64,000 bases of DNA from Spirogloea muscicola (lineage: Eukaryota > Streptophyta > Zygnematophyceae > Spirogloeales > Spirogloeaceae): assembly GCA_009602725.1 (NCBI GenBank), contig WELB01000322.1:38292-102291 (forward strand), written 5' to 3'. Made by a program: the position numbers and the translations under genes. Position 1 is the first letter of the stretch. The number at the start of each line of letters is the position of its first letter. Of the stretch, positions 30,534 to 42,114 are shown in pieces. The notes below the pieces were generated by a model. The model made no database searches. It saw only the letters and a program-made list of their open reading frames with translations, and was not told the origin of the DNA.

Positions 30534-33500
30534 GGCGAGCGCAGCTCAGGAGCTGGCGGACGACCTCGCGCGGGGCGGCGCCGGCGGCGCGTCGGGGGAC
30601 GGCGGCGACAACGCCGAGGACGGCTACGACGACGACGAGGATGTGGGGTACCACCGTCTGCCGGTCGAGGACGAGGAGTGGTTCCTGACGCAGGAGGTGG
30701 ACTACCCCCGCGGCAATGACCGGCGCAGGGCCACCGCCAGCGACGGCGGTGGCGGCGGCGGCAGCGCGAGCTCCACGCCGGTGCCCGCCAGCGAGAGCGG
30801 CGGCGAGGGCTCCGCCGTGGACGACGCGTACTTCTCCGGTGAGGAGTACTACCGCATGCAGCTCGAGCTCCAGGCGGTCGCTGCCGCTGCGGCCGAGCAG
30901 GAGGCCATGACCGCCGACGGCGGCGGCGGCCAGCCGCACAAGGAGGCCCTGCTGCCGCCGGCGCACGACCACCACCACCACCAGCACCGCAAGGACCGGC
31001 GGAAGAAGCGGCGCGACAAGAGCAAGGACGCCGCCGCGCTGGGGGCTGCGGCCATGGCCGCGAACCCGTCGGGTCTCGCTTGGAACGGCGTCGCCAAGCC
31101 CGGCAACGGCGGCGACAGCGAGGGCGACAGCGAGGGCGACGGCGAGGCCGATGGTGGCGAGGGGAAGGGCTTGGCAGAGGCCATGGAGGTTGATGGTACG
31201 AGCCACGCCGGCAGCGCACACTGGCGCAGCGGCGCCGGCGCTGAGGACGGCGGCGCCGGCGCTGAGGACCCCGACCTCGACCTCACCAGCCTCAGCCGGC
31301 GGCGGCCCACCAGGTACACTGCCGGCCGTCGCCCATTGCCAGCCAAGTGGCTCAGATTGTCGGAGCTGTCTTGGAGCTCACTCCTGCCCGCCCTGCCGCT
31401 GTGCTCGGTGTCGGCTCCGTCTCGGCAGGCTCGTCATGCAGGGTGGCGGCGGCAGTAGCAAGCCCCACACTCAGCCTGCGGCCGAGAAGGAGGTGCTGGG
31501 TGAGGAGCCGGCGGAGGCGGTCGACGACGTGTTTCGGCGCGGCAAGCAGCAGGCCGCCAAGGGCCGCTCTGGCGGCTCTGGGCTCCTCAACTGCGGCAGC
31601 GACGAGGCGGACGGGGAGGACGCGTCCGGCGGCTTCTCTGGCTTCGGTGGCGGCGGCACCAGCGGCGGCGGGCTCAGCGGCTTCTCCTTTCCATCACCGT
31701 CAAGTGGCGAGGGCTTGTCGCGCATGAACAGCGGGCGGTCCATGTGGTCGGTCGGAGATGGGGCAGGGCCAGACGGATTGGGCGGCAGCGTTGGCGACGG
31801 CGAGGACGGCGCTGGCAGCGTCGGCCTCGGTGGGCCCGACGACACGCTCGCATCGTGGAAGCGCAAGAGCAACAGCTCGTCGCCGCTGATCAGCCCACGG
31901 CAGGGCTCTGAGCCGCCGGCTGCTGCCACTGCTGGCGATGCCGCCCGGGCGGGGTCCGCCAGCACAACACCGGCAGTGACGGAGGCTACGGGGGAAGACA
32001 CTGACTTCTTCGACGTGCAGGATGAGCTTGCGGGGCTCGCTGAGGCCGTCAACCAGATGTTCAAGCGCAAGGAGGCGCACCTGGCGGCTGAGCAGATGAA
32101 CGGACGGGCGTGGGACGTCGAGGGCGACGACATGCCACCCATCCAGAGGGCAGCTGATGCGGCGGCGGATATGGAGGACTATGGGGGCGGCGCCCCAACT
32201 GAGGACGTGAATGTGGTGCTTGAGGATGAGGAGACGGCGGCGCTCCAGGACCAAGCGGCGCGCATGCGCGCCGTAGACGACGAGTTTGAGACGTTCCACC
32301 TCAAGATCGTGCACCGCCGCAACCGGTGCGCCGCGACCACTGGCCCCTTTGAAGCGATGGCCCAGTCGCAGCGTGGCAGCTGTCTAGCTGCGAGTCCTGT
32401 TTGGCTGCCCCTTAGCGCATCCGCTGGAAGCATGGCGGCTTCGCTTCGTGCAGATTGTGCACAACGTGAACTTTGTTGTCTCCTCTGCATGCATGTGTTT
32501 GGTTGCACATGTCTGTGCTGCTTGCGTGCCTGCTTCTCGGTCAAATGCTGGGCCACCTCCATCAGAGGAGCTCACAGGATGTCTTCTTGACATGTTGAAG
32601 GACCGGGTTCGAGGAGGAGAAGGACTTCCCAGTCGTGCTTGGGTCAGTGATCGCGGGACGATACCACGTGACTGAGTACCTTGGCTCAGCCGCGTTCAGC
32701 AAAGCGATCCAGGCGCACGATCTGCACACAGGTGCGGACGTGTGCATGAAGATCATCAAGAACAACAAGGACTTCTTCGACCAGTCCCTGGACGAGGTCA
32801 AGCTGCTCAAGTACATCAACCGCCACGACCCAGCCGACGAGCACCACATCTTGCGCCTCTTTGATTACTTCTACCACCGGGTGAGCACACTCGAGTGTGC
32901 TGTGTACTTGCTTGTGAGCCTCCTTTACTGAGATTTGTGGGCAAGGCCTGAGCTCAGGGCTCGCCTTGGCTGTCTCTGATGCTGTACTCATAGCTACCCA
33001 GCATCTGGTCCTCACTTTGATGTCCAATTTCTCCTCGTCAGGAGCATCTGTTCATAATCTGCGAGCTTCTGCGCTCAAACCTGTACGAGTTCCACAAGTA
33101 CAACCAGGAGTCAGGTGGCGAGCCGTACTTCACCATGCCCCGTCTGCAGGCAAGGGCTGAGCATCACCTCTCAAGCACTCAACCCTCAGAACATGTTACC
33201 ATTGGTGAAAGGCCTGGCATTGAGGAGCTTCAGTGCTGTGCAGTGCCGTGAAAGCTTTGCCCTTGCACTTGTGAGTTTACTGCATGCAGCAAGCTGACGT
33301 ATTGCGCGAGCGACGTCCACGGACGTGGGACAGCGTCACCATGACTCCACCTCATGCTGACTCCCCTCTGTCGCTTGGCTTTTGCAGTCAATCACGCGGC
33401 AGTGCCTGGACGCACTGCAGTTTATGCACTCTCTTGGGCTCATCCACTGTGATCTCAAGCCTGAGAATATCCTGGTCAAAAGCTACAGCCGGTGCGAGGT

Positions 33501-34491
33501 GAAGGTCATTGACCTTGGCAGCAGCTGCTTCGAGACCGACCACCTCTGCTCATACGTGCAGTCGCGGTCATATCGTGCGCCGGAAGTGATCCTTGGCCTG
33601 CCATATGGCCAGAAGATTGACATCTGGTCACTCGGCTGCATCCTTGCCGAGCTCTGCACTGGCAATGTAAAGTTCTCTCCTTTTCTTCCAACTTGCAGCT
33701 AGTCTGTGACATCATGCTCGGCTTCTCAACAAGCATCGTGACTGCCTCGTGGCTCTCATGAGTGATAACTCGGGATTAGACTTGAGACCGTAGCACTTAA
33801 GGGCAAATTTATCCATTTCGGATCTCACGACGTATGCTCGTGATGCAGTCTAGGAGCACAGCACTCGGACTAGATGTTTTTTGTTGTGTGGAAGTCAGAG
33901 GGAGCTTACAGGTCCAATTCATGTGCGATGCAATCTGTATGCTGCAGGTCCTTTTCCAGAACGACTCGGTGGCGACACTACTGGCGCGCGTGGTTGGCAT
34001 CCTGGGACCCATTGACCCGGCGCTGTTGGCCAAGGGGCGTGATGTGCACAAGTTCTTCACAAGGAAACATCTGCTCTACCAGCGGAGCCCAGTGCGTGCT
34101 GAAACTCTCTAGTTTCAACACATGCACAGCTTATATCCCCATTGACCTCACATACCCAGTGTTCATGCTGCATGACTTGAGGTCAACACCAGATCTGTCT
34201 GTTCTGTCGAACAGGCAATGGGGACGTCCTTGGTTGACCACTGTTCTGAAGCTGTAATGTCATGGCCTGTTTGCCGGCCCTGCTGAGGCTTGCTTGAGAG
34301 ACTGCGACGTGCAGGACCTTGATCAGCTCGAGTACCTGATTCCCAAGCGGACGATGCTGAAGCACCGGCTGCCGGGGGGCGATGCTGGATTCGTCTCTTT
34401 TGTGAGCTACCTGCTGCAAATTGACCCTGACAAACGGCCGACTGCATCCGAGGCACTTGCACACCCTTGGCTATCGTATCAGTACGACTGA
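30534..34491 (+). CDS. DYRKP: DYRKP-type dual-specificity protein kinase (5' end in gap)
   Basis: Plant and algal DYRKP kinases are DYRK-family Ser/Thr/Tyr kinases with a long regulatory N terminus; the Chlamydomonas member affects starch turnover. Exons: (gap) 30534-31313, 31429-32325, 32601-32880, 33042-33149, 33388-33666, 33948-34091 and 34315-34491, all in phase. The N-terminal 550 residues are acidic, Gly/Ser-rich and disordered and include a His run. The kinase domain starts after [14 protein letters not shown] with [20 protein letters not shown]; the ATP lysine is in [10 protein letters not shown]; the catalytic loop is [12 protein letters not shown]; the metal motif is DLG (VIDLGSSCF); the DYRK activation loop is [15 protein letters not shown] with its autophosphorylated Tyr. 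It ends [14 protein letters not shown]. The intron after 33149 has a GC donor (CAG then GCAAGG). The first exon is incomplete. Confidence 0.93.
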
Positions 34492-35049
34492 GCACCCTTT
34501 GTGCAACTAGCCAAACCAAATTGGGGCGCCATTTCCTCCCACTGGGCTGGCTGCAAGTTTCAGCACCGGCAAGTAGCCTGCTGATGCCGTTAAGTCGCAT
34601 CTGAACAGCCAAGCGGCTGCAAAGACTCCCAATAACACTCGCTACCCCAGCTCCAAAAATAGGACAATGGGGTTGCATGCGAATCTTGGACAGTGATGCA
34701 TATGATTGTAGCAATGCTCACCAGCCACTTTCTCTTGCGTCAAGCTGCTGCAGCTCACAGCAGTGCCGATTGACTACACCATGATGTGGACGAACACAGT
34801 TTCCTTGACGTCCTAAATGGTGGCCAGCGACCAGGGCAGAACAAGGCCTTCCGGAGCGTCCTTTGATGAGCAGGGCTTGGGTAAATCGCCTTGCAGATGC
34901 CTTAGATTTAATCACTGCTGTTGGCCACCGGAAGAAAGTCCTGCACCGTGTAGCATGGCTGACGCCGCATTGGCCACCGTCTCTAAGGTAGCCATGGCAG
35001 CACAAGGGGTATGACTGCAGGGGGCCCTCAGGGCACATGATCGGCCGTC
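34492..35049. other. Convergent 3' intergenic region
   Basis: About 560 bases between the stop codons of the kinase (+) and Mago nashi (-). Presumably both 3' UTRs. No other feature seen. Confidence 0.5.
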
Positions 35050-36202
35050 TCATATGGGCTTGATTTTGAAGTGGAGGCCAATCAACGAGAACACGAAGCA
35101 CTTCAGGTCCTGCACAGAGAGTTCACAGCAGCGGCACGTTGCAGCCCATCAGCTTCTGGCTAGTGTCACCACACGGAGGCTGCTCTCTGATTCCAGGGCA
35201 CCTTGTAGTGCGGCTGACCAAGGGCCCCAGAGACCGCAGAGTGGGCTATGGTATTCAGTGCCCAGGTTCTGGAAGCTGGGGCGGGGCAAGCAAGGGGGTA
35301 CAGGCCAGCGCAGTGATGCCTGGCGCACCTGGACGAGGTAGTAGAAGATGCGGAGGCCCTCGGGGTCCTTGGAGGAGGTGACGTCGAGGAGGGAGCCGAT
35401 CTTGGACGTGGTGAAGGAGATGTGCTCGTTGCCCATCACCACCTCCAGCTCCTGCCGCCCGACGCGGTCGGGCTCCGGCCAGCTGTTGTCGTCTTCCTTG
35501 AGCACCTGCGCCGCAGCCGCGGGCGGGGCTCAGGCCGGGCCTCTGCCTTCCGCGCACGGGCTCAAGGGCAAGCTAGAACTCGTGACTTGCGGGTCAGGGT
35601 TTTGGGCGTCCTGATTGCAGGGACCTGCATCAAGGCCTCCATGCACGTGCACAAGGACGGGCCGGAAGCCGTGACGCTTGAGATTCTGGATTTTCGATTC
35701 GTGCTGATATTCGGGGGCCTGGATCAAGGCCTCCGCGCACGGGCACAAGGGCGGGCCAGGATACGTGACTTGGGGTCTGGGCTTTGGAGGGGTTCTGATA
35801 CTCGGGGGCATGCTTCAAGGCCCCTGAAGAAGGGAATCGTGACTTGGGAGTCCGGGTTTCGGAGGCGTCGTGATAACCGGAGGTCTGGATCAAGGCCCCT
35901 GGCAAAGGCTGCGGCACCGCACTTGCGGCGAGCAGGCAGCGGCGGCAGCGCACCTCGCTGTCGGCGATGATGCGCCGGCACTCGCGCAGGACGGCGTCGG
36001 AGACGAAGGCCTCCTTGCGGATCATAGTGTCGTTCTTGTAGTTGCTGTTGTTGGCGTAGCGCAGCTTGCCGTCGGGCCGGAACTCGAACTCCAGGAACTC
36101 GTGCCCAAACTTGCCCTTGTGGCCCACGTAGTACCGCACGTAGAACTCCCCCACCTCCGCCGCCTCCTCCTTTGCCCCCACCGCCGCCGCCGCCGCCGCC
36201 AT
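35050..36202 (-). CDS. MAGO: Mago nashi, exon junction complex core subunit
   Basis: Forms a heterodimer with Y14 that clamps eIF4A3 on spliced mRNA in the nucleus and cytoplasm. Three exons, 36202-35954, 35505-35329 and 35109-35050, join in phase 0 to give 161 residues. After a short Ala-rich N terminus the near-invariant sequence follows: [86 protein letters not shown] and the end [19 protein letters not shown]. The start is the ATG at 36202; an in-frame ATG at 36316 would add an Arg-rich extension not known from the family. Intron 1 holds a degenerate minisatellite. The gene is head-to-head with GDP-mannose epimerase. Confidence 0.97.
35530..35905. repeat. Intronic minisatellite, about 80-92 base unit
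   Basis: Inside intron 1 of Mago nashi, about four diverged copies run head to tail on the plus strand. Each has the order GCRCACGGGCWCAAGG, CGTGACTTGGG, TCTGGGTTTYGGAGG, CTGATAYYCGGGGG and TGGATCAAGGCC. The copies differ by substitutions and small indels, so the array is old. Confidence 0.75.
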
Positions 36203-37369
36203 GCTCCGGCCCCGCCGCCGCGGCCGCCGCCGCGACCAGCGCCGCGGATGGCGGCGAGGCCCTCGCCGCAGGCCCCTTCCAACCCTAGCCCAAGCAGCTC
36301 CACCGTTGTTTGGCAACGGCTGCGAGGACGAGAGAACGTGGCTTTCACAATCTTGAACATCTTGAGCACGCGGTTAGGCCTTCAGCACAAACTCGGTATA
36401 TAGTTGAAGAGCATTAAGAAGCTTGCAGAGGAGGAGGAAGCGACAGTTTTGAGCCCGACAGACTGTGCGTGAAATCGCATTCTCTTAGAGCCCACCTTAA
36501 AACAGGCTGCAGCACTGAGCCACGGTCTGAGATTCTACAGACCTCTCATTAACTATCTTACCGAGACCCGACGGGGCCGAAAAGCGCTTTCCCAAACCAG
36601 CCCCTATCCTCAATGGGCGAGCCCTTTCTTTCCCAAAGCAGAAAGACTGGCTGCCGGAAGGTCTGAAAGGCCCGAAAGGCGCAGCCGCAATCGGGCAAGA
36701 GTCCGTCCTAGTAGTTTTTCCTATTCCGGCCCTGTTTTGTGGCCTTTGTGGCCTTCGGATATTGTCCATCTTTTCTGGGCTGGCTTTGCTGGCCCCTCGT
36801 CTTCTAAGGGCGAGAGCAATTCCTCTTCCTGGGCCTGCCCGGATTGCCAGGGCAGGTGAGACGCAACCCAAGGTGCTCACCGTGTGAACGGGTACCGAAG
36901 GCTCTGGGGTCTCCATTCACACGGGCCGGTTTGTAGGTCGGCACCGTCTCACCGTCAGCCGTCGCCGCCCACGCTCTCTCCGGTCGGGTCGCTGCTACCG
37001 ACAGGCAGCCCCGGCGCTTCACGGGGTGCCACGTGTCAGTGGCTCCCACTCCGCGCGCGCGCGGCATCCCGGGTCGGTGCGCGTCGCAGAGCTCCTGCGA
37101 CGCTGGCGACGCTGGGCGACGCCGAGAACCCGTCGCCAGGACGTCGCACGGTGACAGTAGGTAGGTAAGTGGGGGGGCCCACCACAGGGCCCCCCCCCCT
37201 CCACCCTCCACCTCTCTCTCGCTCTCTCTCCCCGGGCCTCCACGGCGCCCTTACCAGGCCCCTCGCCCCGCGCCGCCACCCCCCTCCCCCGCCGCCTCCG
37301 CCGCCGCCCTCCGCGCCGCCGGATCCGCCGCGACTCCCGCCGCCGCCGCCGCCGATCGCCGGACCAGCC
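36203..37369. promoter_or_regulatory. Shared upstream region of Mago nashi and GME
   Basis: The two genes diverge from this 1.17-kb interval. It holds GCC tracts beside both start codons, LINE-tail modules at about 36575-36830 (CCAGCCCCTATCCTCAATGG, GGGCTGGCTTTGCTGGCCCC), and a G-box-like GCCACGTGTC at 37028-37037, about 330 bases before the GME start. Promoter function is inferred from position. Confidence 0.5.
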
Positions 37370-39655
37370 ATGGCGGATCTCGGCGCGTACACGGCCCCGG
37401 ATCTGGAGCGCGAGCCGTACTGGCCGGAGAAGGGCCTGCGGATCTCGGTGACGGGCGCTGGCGGGTTCATCGCGTCGCACATCGCGCGGCGCCTCAAGAG
37501 TGAGGGCCACTACGTCATCGCGTCGGACTGGAAGAAGAACGAGCACATGACGGAGGACATGTTCTGCGACGAGTTCCACCTTGTCGACCTCCGCGTCATG
37601 GACAACTGCCTCAAGGTCACCGAGAAGGTGGACCACGTCTTCAACCTCGCGGCCGACATGGGCGGCATGGGCTTCATCCAGTCCAACCACTCCGTCATCA
37701 TGTACAACAACACCATGATCAGCTTCAACATGCTCGAGGCGGCGCGCCTGAACGGCGTGCAGAGGTGAGCCGCTCTCACAGCTCCACGACGGCTCGCGGA
37801 TCCGATCTAGATGTGAGCTGTTGCACAGAGTGGATCTGATATCTGGCACTGCAGATCTGATCACCCAGTCGCCTGCTGACATCTGCAGATTCTTCTATGC
37901 ATCAAGTGCCTGCATCTACCCCGAGTTCAAGCAGCTCGAGACTGACATCGTCGCCCTGAAGGAGTCTGATGCCTGGCCGGCTGAGGTACACCTTACATTT
38001 CACTGTCCTCCTTGCAATCCTCAAACCCTCTGGACAAAGCAGTCCAGATCTCAAACAGCTGCACAAAATACCACTTCGTCTATTAGAAAGTCAATATTCT
38101 GCTCGTAAGCTACTGTTGCTCTGCAAAGCACACAAGCAAGAGTCTGCAGGTCTTCCACTCCAATGCTGTCCAGTCAATAGCATTATGAGCAGAAGGGACC
38201 CTACAAAAGTGTAGATTTATGACCAAAGTTACACACATATCACACACCTTGCTGGGCTCCTACATTGTAGGGCAGCAAGGTCCGATGCATTATCTGGTAC
38301 CTCACAAGTAAGTCATTTTGGAGCTTGCAGCCTCAGGATGCATATGGCTTGGAAAAGCTGGCCACCGAGGAGCTGTGCAAGCATTACACGAAGGACTTCG
38401 GCGTTGAGTGCAGGATTGGGCGATTCCACAACATATACGGTCCTTTTGGCACGTGGAAGGGTGAGCAGTTCATACATGTCGTGTCAGAACCAGACCCGCT
38501 CTGAATAAGGCTGGTGTGGAAGATCGTGCTATTTACGTCCCGGATGTTTACTCATGGGTTGCTGCCCTATCCTGGGATGGATCATTCTTGCTGATGAGTC
38601 ACACGTAGCCAAAGTAGCTGGATGTCTAGGAGAGAAATGGTTTTTCTCCACTCCTGTACCTTACATTGTTGCTTTGCGGCTCGGCTTGACTCAGGTGGTC
38701 GGGAAAAGGCTCCAGCTGCGTTCTGCCGCAAAGTGCTCACTTCCACTGAGAGGTTTGAGATGTGGGGTGACGGAATGCAGACGCGCTCTTTCACCTTCAT
38801 TGATGAGTGCGTCGAGGGGGTCCTGAGGTGAGCAGCCTGATATCTGGTTCGCTTGTGTGCTTGTGAAAATTTGTCCTGAGAGGGTGGGTTGACTGTGCTG
38901 TCTAGGTTTGTCAATATCATAATCAGAGTCAAATGCAAGGTTGTGAACGTTTGTTATGGAGATGGTGATGCTTCAAAGCATGAGTCTTGAAGTGAGCTGG
39001 TGTGAAACCTGGTTTGCTGTACCAGTATATGCTGACAAACCGAAGTGAATACATTCAGGTTGACAAAGTCTGACTTTAAGGAGCCTGTCAACATTGGAAG
39101 CGATGAGATGGTCAGCATGAATCAAATGGCTGAAACAATCATGAGCTTTGACGGCAAGAATCTGCCCATCCACCACATTCCTGGCCCTGAAGGTGTTCGT
39201 GGCCGCAACTCTGACAACACCCTCATCAAGGAGAAGCTTGGCTGGGCCCCATCCATGAAGCTTGAGGTGTGCACCTACTCACTACAAGACAACTACTGAG
39301 GCCCCCATTCTTATCAATAGTCCTGTGCACTGCTTTGCTTAATCACCACGTGGACTATCCTTGCCTTCAGTCTTGCCGAGCAAGGGTAGAGTCAATGCCC
39401 CACTACTGCCTTTGTGGATGTCGCCTCAATGAGTTGGAGGTCATCATTGTGAATCTGATGCACTTGTCATATCATTGATGCTGGGACATTCAGGATGGCT
39501 TGAGGATCACTTACTTCTGGATTAAGGAACAGCTGGAGAAGGAGAAGGCTTCTGGTGCTGATGTTGCTTCACTGTCCTCCTCCAAGATTGTTGGTACTTC
39601 GGCTCCCGTGTCACTTGGATCCCTCCGGGCTGCTGATGGCAAGGAGAAATTCTAG
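37370..39655 (+). CDS. GME: GDP-mannose 3,5-epimerase
   Basis: Converts GDP-D-mannose to GDP-L-galactose (and GDP-L-gulose) in the cytosol, the entry to plant-type ascorbate synthesis and to L-galactose for cell-wall polymers. Six exons (37370-37764, 37889-37985, 38331-38460, 38695-38827, 39059-39266 and 39494-39655) join in frame to 374 residues, the usual length. It is an extended short-chain dehydrogenase: the NAD motif is GAGGFIASHIARRL, followed by NLAADMGGMGFIQSN, the catalytic region SSACIYPEF, and the Tyr-x3-Lys pair in AYGLEKLATEELC. Further family blocks are RIGRFHNIYGPFGTWKGGRE, MWGDGMQTRSFTFIDECVEG, EPVNIGSDEMVSMNQMAE, PGPEGVRGRNSDNTLIKEKL and the end SLRAADGKEKF. All key blocks are intact. 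Confidence 0.98.
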
Positions 39656-40310
39656 ATTTGCATTCTGCCTTTGTGCCCTCTCCTCGTGTCATCGTCTTTA
39701 TCATCTCACCCACTCTGCATACTGATCCCAATGCCAATAGCAATCGTCACTTCCGCTTCCTATTGAAGCACTTCGTAGGCAATCAGCCTCTCTAAAGCCG
39801 CTTAGCCACACTGCATCATTAGTGTGATGCGGCAAACTTGAAATCTGCGAAGTCTTTGGGGTCGTCCTATGGTTAGTGTGTGGGGGCTACTTCCTGCCCC
39901 ACTTTGTGTTGTCCACTCGGCCAAACATTGCTTCCAAGCCTGATTCTTTTATATTTGACTACGTGGGGGGCGCGCAGCTGCGGCCTGACCTACCTGTCAT
40001 ACTTAGACACCTCCGTTGCAACTGCACTTAGGTATGTTTGCAGATAAGATGTCAAGATTCTGATCTAGGGATGTGGGACAAGTAGTGATGTGACAAGGTC
40101 GGTGACGTCATTCTGTCCACCTTCTACTCCGTAGGGGTCTGGCAAACCACAAACACTTTGAATGGAGCTTAGTGGTCTGGCAAGTCACAAAAACTTCGGA
40201 TGAAGGGGATACTGGAGGATAATGAGTTAACCTTTATGAACAATTCTGGACATCATCATCTTGCATCACCAGTGTTACCTCAAGGTTGTGCCTTACTGGT
40301 ATTCAGGGAC
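39656..40310. other. GME 3' UTR and spacer
   Basis: The 650 bases after the GME stop contain no gene or repeat that I recognise. The LINE nest begins at about 40310. Confidence 0.5.
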
Positions 40311-40800
40311 TGGCACTCTTCGGAAGCGGGGAAGGTGCGCGGTACGCATAGACTGGAAGGGTGGCCAATGCATAAAAACGAATGCATAAAACTTGGTGCA
40401 AATAATGGGGCTACATGAAATGGAGCTCTATGCCAAGCTGGCTAAAGTAATGTTGTGACTTTAGTACCCACCGGTGAGCACATGAAGAGCTGACAAGCCA
40501 AATTGGGGAGCCGGAATGCCATTACGGAAGCCAGTGGCCTGACTCATGAGTGCCCCCAGCACGCTGATCAATAGCCAGAGCTTGCGAGCTCTGCAAACTA
40601 AGTGAGAGCCGCATTCTGTGACATGCAACTAACACCTGCGGAATGCTAGTGTGCCCCCAAGCTGGCCCCCCGACTGCGACAACGCTGGTCAACCAGTCGG
40701 GCCAGATGAGGGAGGACCATTTCATACATAGCCACCATGAATAGCCACAGCGCACCAATAGAAGTGGTCTCCTTGGGGGTGGTCCTTGTAATGCCTCTCC
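40310..40800 (-). mobile_element. Family 2 LINE 3' end (decayed)
   Basis: Antisense of the terminal VLTGGY codons lies at about 40470, of HRMRLSLSLQSSQALAIDQR at about 40560-40620, and of KKERHYKDHPQGDHF at 40760-40805. The tail with GGTGCGCGGTACGCATAGA is at 40333. It parallels the copy at 28135-28797 but is more degraded. Confidence 0.65.
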
Positions 40801-41290
40801 TTCTTGTGCTCACCCATAGAGAAGAGGGGCTGGCAAAGCCTTCTTGTGCTCCGCGCTGGACGTTGCCCAGCCAGGCACAATGGACTCGGGTTCTCCAGCT
40901 TCAAAAAGCAAGCGCGGCCAGATTGACTGGTGGCTGGGAGAGGCCAGCACAAAAGGAATGGACAAGGACAGACGAATCCTGGGTGCTAAGTACAAAGATA
41001 GCAGCTTCGTAAGCGCCAATAAGGACAACGGAGAAGTAAGCTCTTCCATACGGGCCGGAGGGCTCTGAAAAGCCAGCTCCTAAAAGAATTGAGAGCCACT
41101 TCTGTGAAAGGGAAAAGAGAGAAGGCGCGCGGGGCGCATGAATTGAAAGGGAGGCCAATTCAAGCCAATACATTGTTCAGGCAGAGTCGAGTGCAGACTA
41201 AACAATGCTACATAATACGGAGACCTAATCTAAGGTACCTAAGATGACATTAGTACCCACGGGTGAGCACAAAAAGAGTAGGAAAGGGGC
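40801..41290. repeat. Tail modules and second family 2 tail
   Basis: Contains CTCCGCGCTGGACGTTGCCC (shared with the 28809-29103 loop), the antisense CCAGTCAAT motif with GAGGCCAGC at about 40910-40950, a module at 41060-41090, and a clean minus-strand family 2 tail at 41120-41280 (GGCGCGCGGGGCGCATGAA, then the complement of VLTRGY). Confidence 0.65.
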
Positions 41291-41329
41291 TGGTAAGAGA
41301 GAAAGGGCTCGCCCACAGAGAAGAGGGGC

Positions 41330-41834
41330 TGGCGGACGCTTCCGGACGGCGGTGCAGCTGCTCTTGGGACTCCTCCCTCCCTGCCTCGTGGGTGTCACAC
41401 AGTGCGAGTGCGGCGCCCGGCACGCCGACCCTGCGGAGCTGGCCGCGCACATGCTCCGTTGCGCACACGGGGGCGAGCGGACCGCTTCCCATGATCTTCT
41501 GCGCGATGGTATGCAGGGGGTGTTCATCGAGGCGGGCTTCAAGGTGGCGGTGGAAAACTCCTCAGTAATGCCAATCCAGCGGGGCGCGGACGGCCTGCCC
41601 CACACCCGACGCGCCGACCTGGTCGCTTTCCCGCCCGGCGGCGGCTCCCGCATCATCGCCGACGTCGTGACAACAGACTGCTTCTCCCAGCCACCAGTCA
41701 ATTCGGCCGCGCTTTTCCGGGCATGCGGTAGGCCTGGCGGCCCGGGGAGAAAAGAGCGCAAATACGCTGACCACCCGGTTGGTGACGAGTTCGCGGCTTT
41801 GGCGATCGACGTCCACGGCGCGTTCGGATCATAG
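41330..41834 (+). mobile_element. LINE C-terminal fragment, family 1-like
   Basis: Open frame starting at RFRTAVQLLLGLLPPCLVGV and holding the knuckle (QCECGARHADPAELAAHMLR, CAHGGERTASHDLLRD) and nuclease core (RRADLVAF, then SRIIADVVTTD). Directly after DVVTTD the expected residues are replaced by sequence containing CCAGTCAATTCGGCCGCGC, the motif otherwise found in the tail modules. The frame then resumes family similarity at KYADHPVGDEFAALAIDVHG and stops at 41834. Confidence 0.75.
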
Positions 41835-42114
41835 CCGATGTAGTCACCACCGATGTGGTCGACCGCTCCAACCTGGGGCTCTCTGCCTCGCGGGCCGGCC
41901 ACGCTGCCTCGAAGGCTGCTCGCTGCAAGGCGGCCAAGCACTCCGACCACCCACCTGCCGACGAGTTCGTCCCCTTGGCGGTGGACGTGCACGGGGCTCT
42001 TGGGTCCCAGTGGCTTGACCTATTGGCTCGGTTTGCGCGGCGGGCTGTGTCCCGCAGACGCGGCGAGCCAGCCGACTTCAACGCCGCGGGCTCGTGGGCT
42101 CAGGTATATCGGAT
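41827..42114 (+). mobile_element. LINE C-terminal fragment running into gap
   Basis: A second copy overlaps the end of the previous one. It restarts at IIADVVTTDVVDRSN and continues HSDHPPADEFVPLAVDVHGA, ADFNAAGSWAQVYR up to the N gap, so the nuclease core is represented twice within 250 bases. This suggests recombination or insertion between related copies. Confidence 0.7.

Noticed and set aside
29260-31458. A 732-codon open frame spanning the N gap, and its minus-strand counterparts
   Set aside because: The frame passes through unknown bases and a LINE tail before the gap. Only the part after 30534 matches the kinase, so the left part was not counted as coding.
34718-35101. Minus-strand 127-codon frame overlapping the last Mago exon
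   Set aside because: It reads the last exon of Mago in the wrong frame and has no family resemblance.
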